Below are positions 16,865 to 17,242 of a stretch of DNA of 17,242 nucleotides, one piece after another. Source of the DNA: Fusobacteriota bacterium. Lineage in GTDB: Bacteria > Fusobacteriota > Fusobacteriia > Fusobacteriales > Fusobacteriaceae. Each line of letters begins with the position of its first letter. The stretch's first letter is position 1. The position numbers were made by a program, and so were the translations under genes. The stretch covers positions 1 through 17,242 of the forward strand of contig QNYN01000045.1 of NCBI GenBank assembly GCA_003973585.1, given 5' to 3'. A model generated the notes under the pieces. It searched no databases, was not told the origin of the DNA, and was given only the letters and a program-made list of their open reading frames with translations.

Positions 16865-16911
16865 AACCCTGCCAGCCTCACATGCATTTCCCAGTTAAGG
16901 CTTGCAGGGTT
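16865..16911. repeat. Long imperfect inverted repeat (possible hairpin)
   Basis: AACCCTGC-C-AGCCT at 16865-16878 faces AGGCT-T-GCAGGGTT at 16898-16911: 13 of 14 positions pair, with one C/T mismatch and a 19-base loop holding the palindrome ATGCAT. No T-run follows directly on either strand, so it is not a standard terminator. It lies downstream of the foreign-looking partial gene and could be a dispersed repeat or a structured 3' end. Confidence 0.7.
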
Positions 16912-16980
16912 GTCCAACTTCCCACCTTTCCACCGTTTCTACCTTTCCAACCTTCCAACCCTTCCCAAATTACCAATCCC
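16912..16980. repeat. C/T/A tract with short imperfect repeats
   Basis: Almost free of G on the plus strand (G at 16912 and 16935 only). ACCTTTCCA occurs at 16924-16932 and 16941-16949 and is followed by related CCTTCCAACC units. The minus strand therefore carries closely spaced GG pairs, for example GGTTGGAAGGTTGG-like spacing. Confidence 0.6.
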
Positions 16981-17034
16981 ATAGGCAGATAAAGCACATA
17001 GAGCAATCACAGTTATCTGTAAATTTCAGTTACT

Positions 17035-17241
17035 TTAGGAATTCAAAACCTCCTTAGGAAAGCAAAGAAAGTATTTGTTAACGGGGGAAGAGAGACTGCG
17101 AATATTAAAATTATCGGAGGCGGTAGCAATATCCATTAAAGTACCGTCTTTCTCTTTAATGAATATTTTATCGGCTTCTTGGTTATAGGCTCTATTGCTC
17201 GCTATTCCGGTATAAACAAAATGATTAGCTTCTTCTTCGGT
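17035..17241 (-). CDS. C-terminal end of an unidentified protein (start beyond window edge)
   Basis: An open frame of 68 residues enters from the right edge and stops at TAA 17035-17037. It contains HFVYTGIASNRAYNQEAD, then KDGTLMDIATASDNF and SPVNKYFLCFPKEVL. I cannot name the family, and no catalytic motif is clear. It is probably real because the frame is open over 200 bases in more balanced sequence and reads as a normal folded C-terminus. Its codons (GCC, ACC, TCC, CCC, CGC, GCG, CTC) are unlike those of all other genes here, and G+C is about 37% by hand count. It probably derives from a different genome, either by transfer or by mis-joining during assembly. A spirochaete source is a guess only. 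Confidence 0.65.
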   Translation of the reverse strand, partial: TEEEANHFVYTGIASNRAYNQEADKIFIKEKDGTLMDIATASDNFNIRSLSSPVNKYFLCFPKEVLNS

Positions 17242-17242
17242 A

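Larger units (their letters stand above)
16785..17034. other. Non-coding, compositionally different stretch
   Basis: About 250 bases without a supported gene. G+C climbs from the roughly 22% seen at the left edge of the window to about 50% (62 of 120 bases at 16861-16980, hand count). It contains a long inverted repeat and a tract nearly without G on the plus strand, listed separately. The change begins between the -35 element at 16779-16784 and the C run near 16834. I see no tRNA, integrase site or insertion-sequence end there. Confidence 0.7.

Noticed and set aside
16865..16911. Terminator, tRNA or riboswitch in the right-end intergenic region
   Set aside because: The hairpin has no T-run, no cloverleaf or anticodon arm can be drawn, and no known riboswitch consensus was recognised.

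Overview
The window looks like a chromosomal stretch of a low-G+C diderm bacterium, most likely a member of the Fusobacteriota (Fusobacterium or Cetobacterium-like). The reasons are very AT-rich coding sequence with A/T-ending codons (22% G+C in the first 60 bases by hand count), Gram-negative envelope genes (lptB and a large LptC/LptA-type protein, several lipoproteins), and the order dusB-mutS-lpt-lptB-alaS-ruvX-secD-secF. The genus is inference from memory of gene order and composition. Every gene is on the minus strand.

Region by region, in coordinate order: (1) 1-1590 is the N-terminal 530 residues of a superfamily I (UvrD/HelD-like) helicase that begins with a RelE/ParE-toxin-like domain and runs off the left edge; it has its own promoter. 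(2) 1753-2911 holds two overlapping small lipoprotein genes, one made of YwqK/MORN-variant repeats, closed by a strong terminator at 1694-1723. (3) 2945-15307 is a tight run of eight housekeeping genes, transcribed dusB, mutS, the 894-residue Lpt bridge protein, lptB, alaS, ruvX, secD, secF, with gaps of at most about 60 bases and one overlapping stop/start. The only good promoter seen is just upstream of dusB, so transcription may run about 13.6 kb to the terminator at 1694-1723. (4) 15383-15865 is a GNAT acetyltransferase. (5) 15944-16719 is a two-gene unit (an unknown basic protein, then a zinc-ribbon protein) with its own promoter and terminator. (6) From roughly 16790 to the right edge the DNA changes character: G+C rises to about 50% in a non-coding stretch with a long inverted repeat and a G-poor/C-rich tract, and to about 37% in the C-terminal end of an unidentified gene using many C-ending codons. 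This is either transferred DNA or an assembly join with another organism.

How the genes fit together: SecD/SecF assist protein export. LptB and the long LptC/LptA-like protein would move lipopolysaccharide across the envelope. MutS and RuvX act on DNA or RNA integrity, and AlaS and DusB act on tRNA. None of these eight looks broken. The less ordinary parts are the toxin-like/helicase fusion, the one-piece Lpt bridge, the paired lipoproteins behind secF and the compositional break at the right end. I did not find a clearly new multi-gene system. No rRNA, tRNA, CRISPR array or insertion sequence was recognised.
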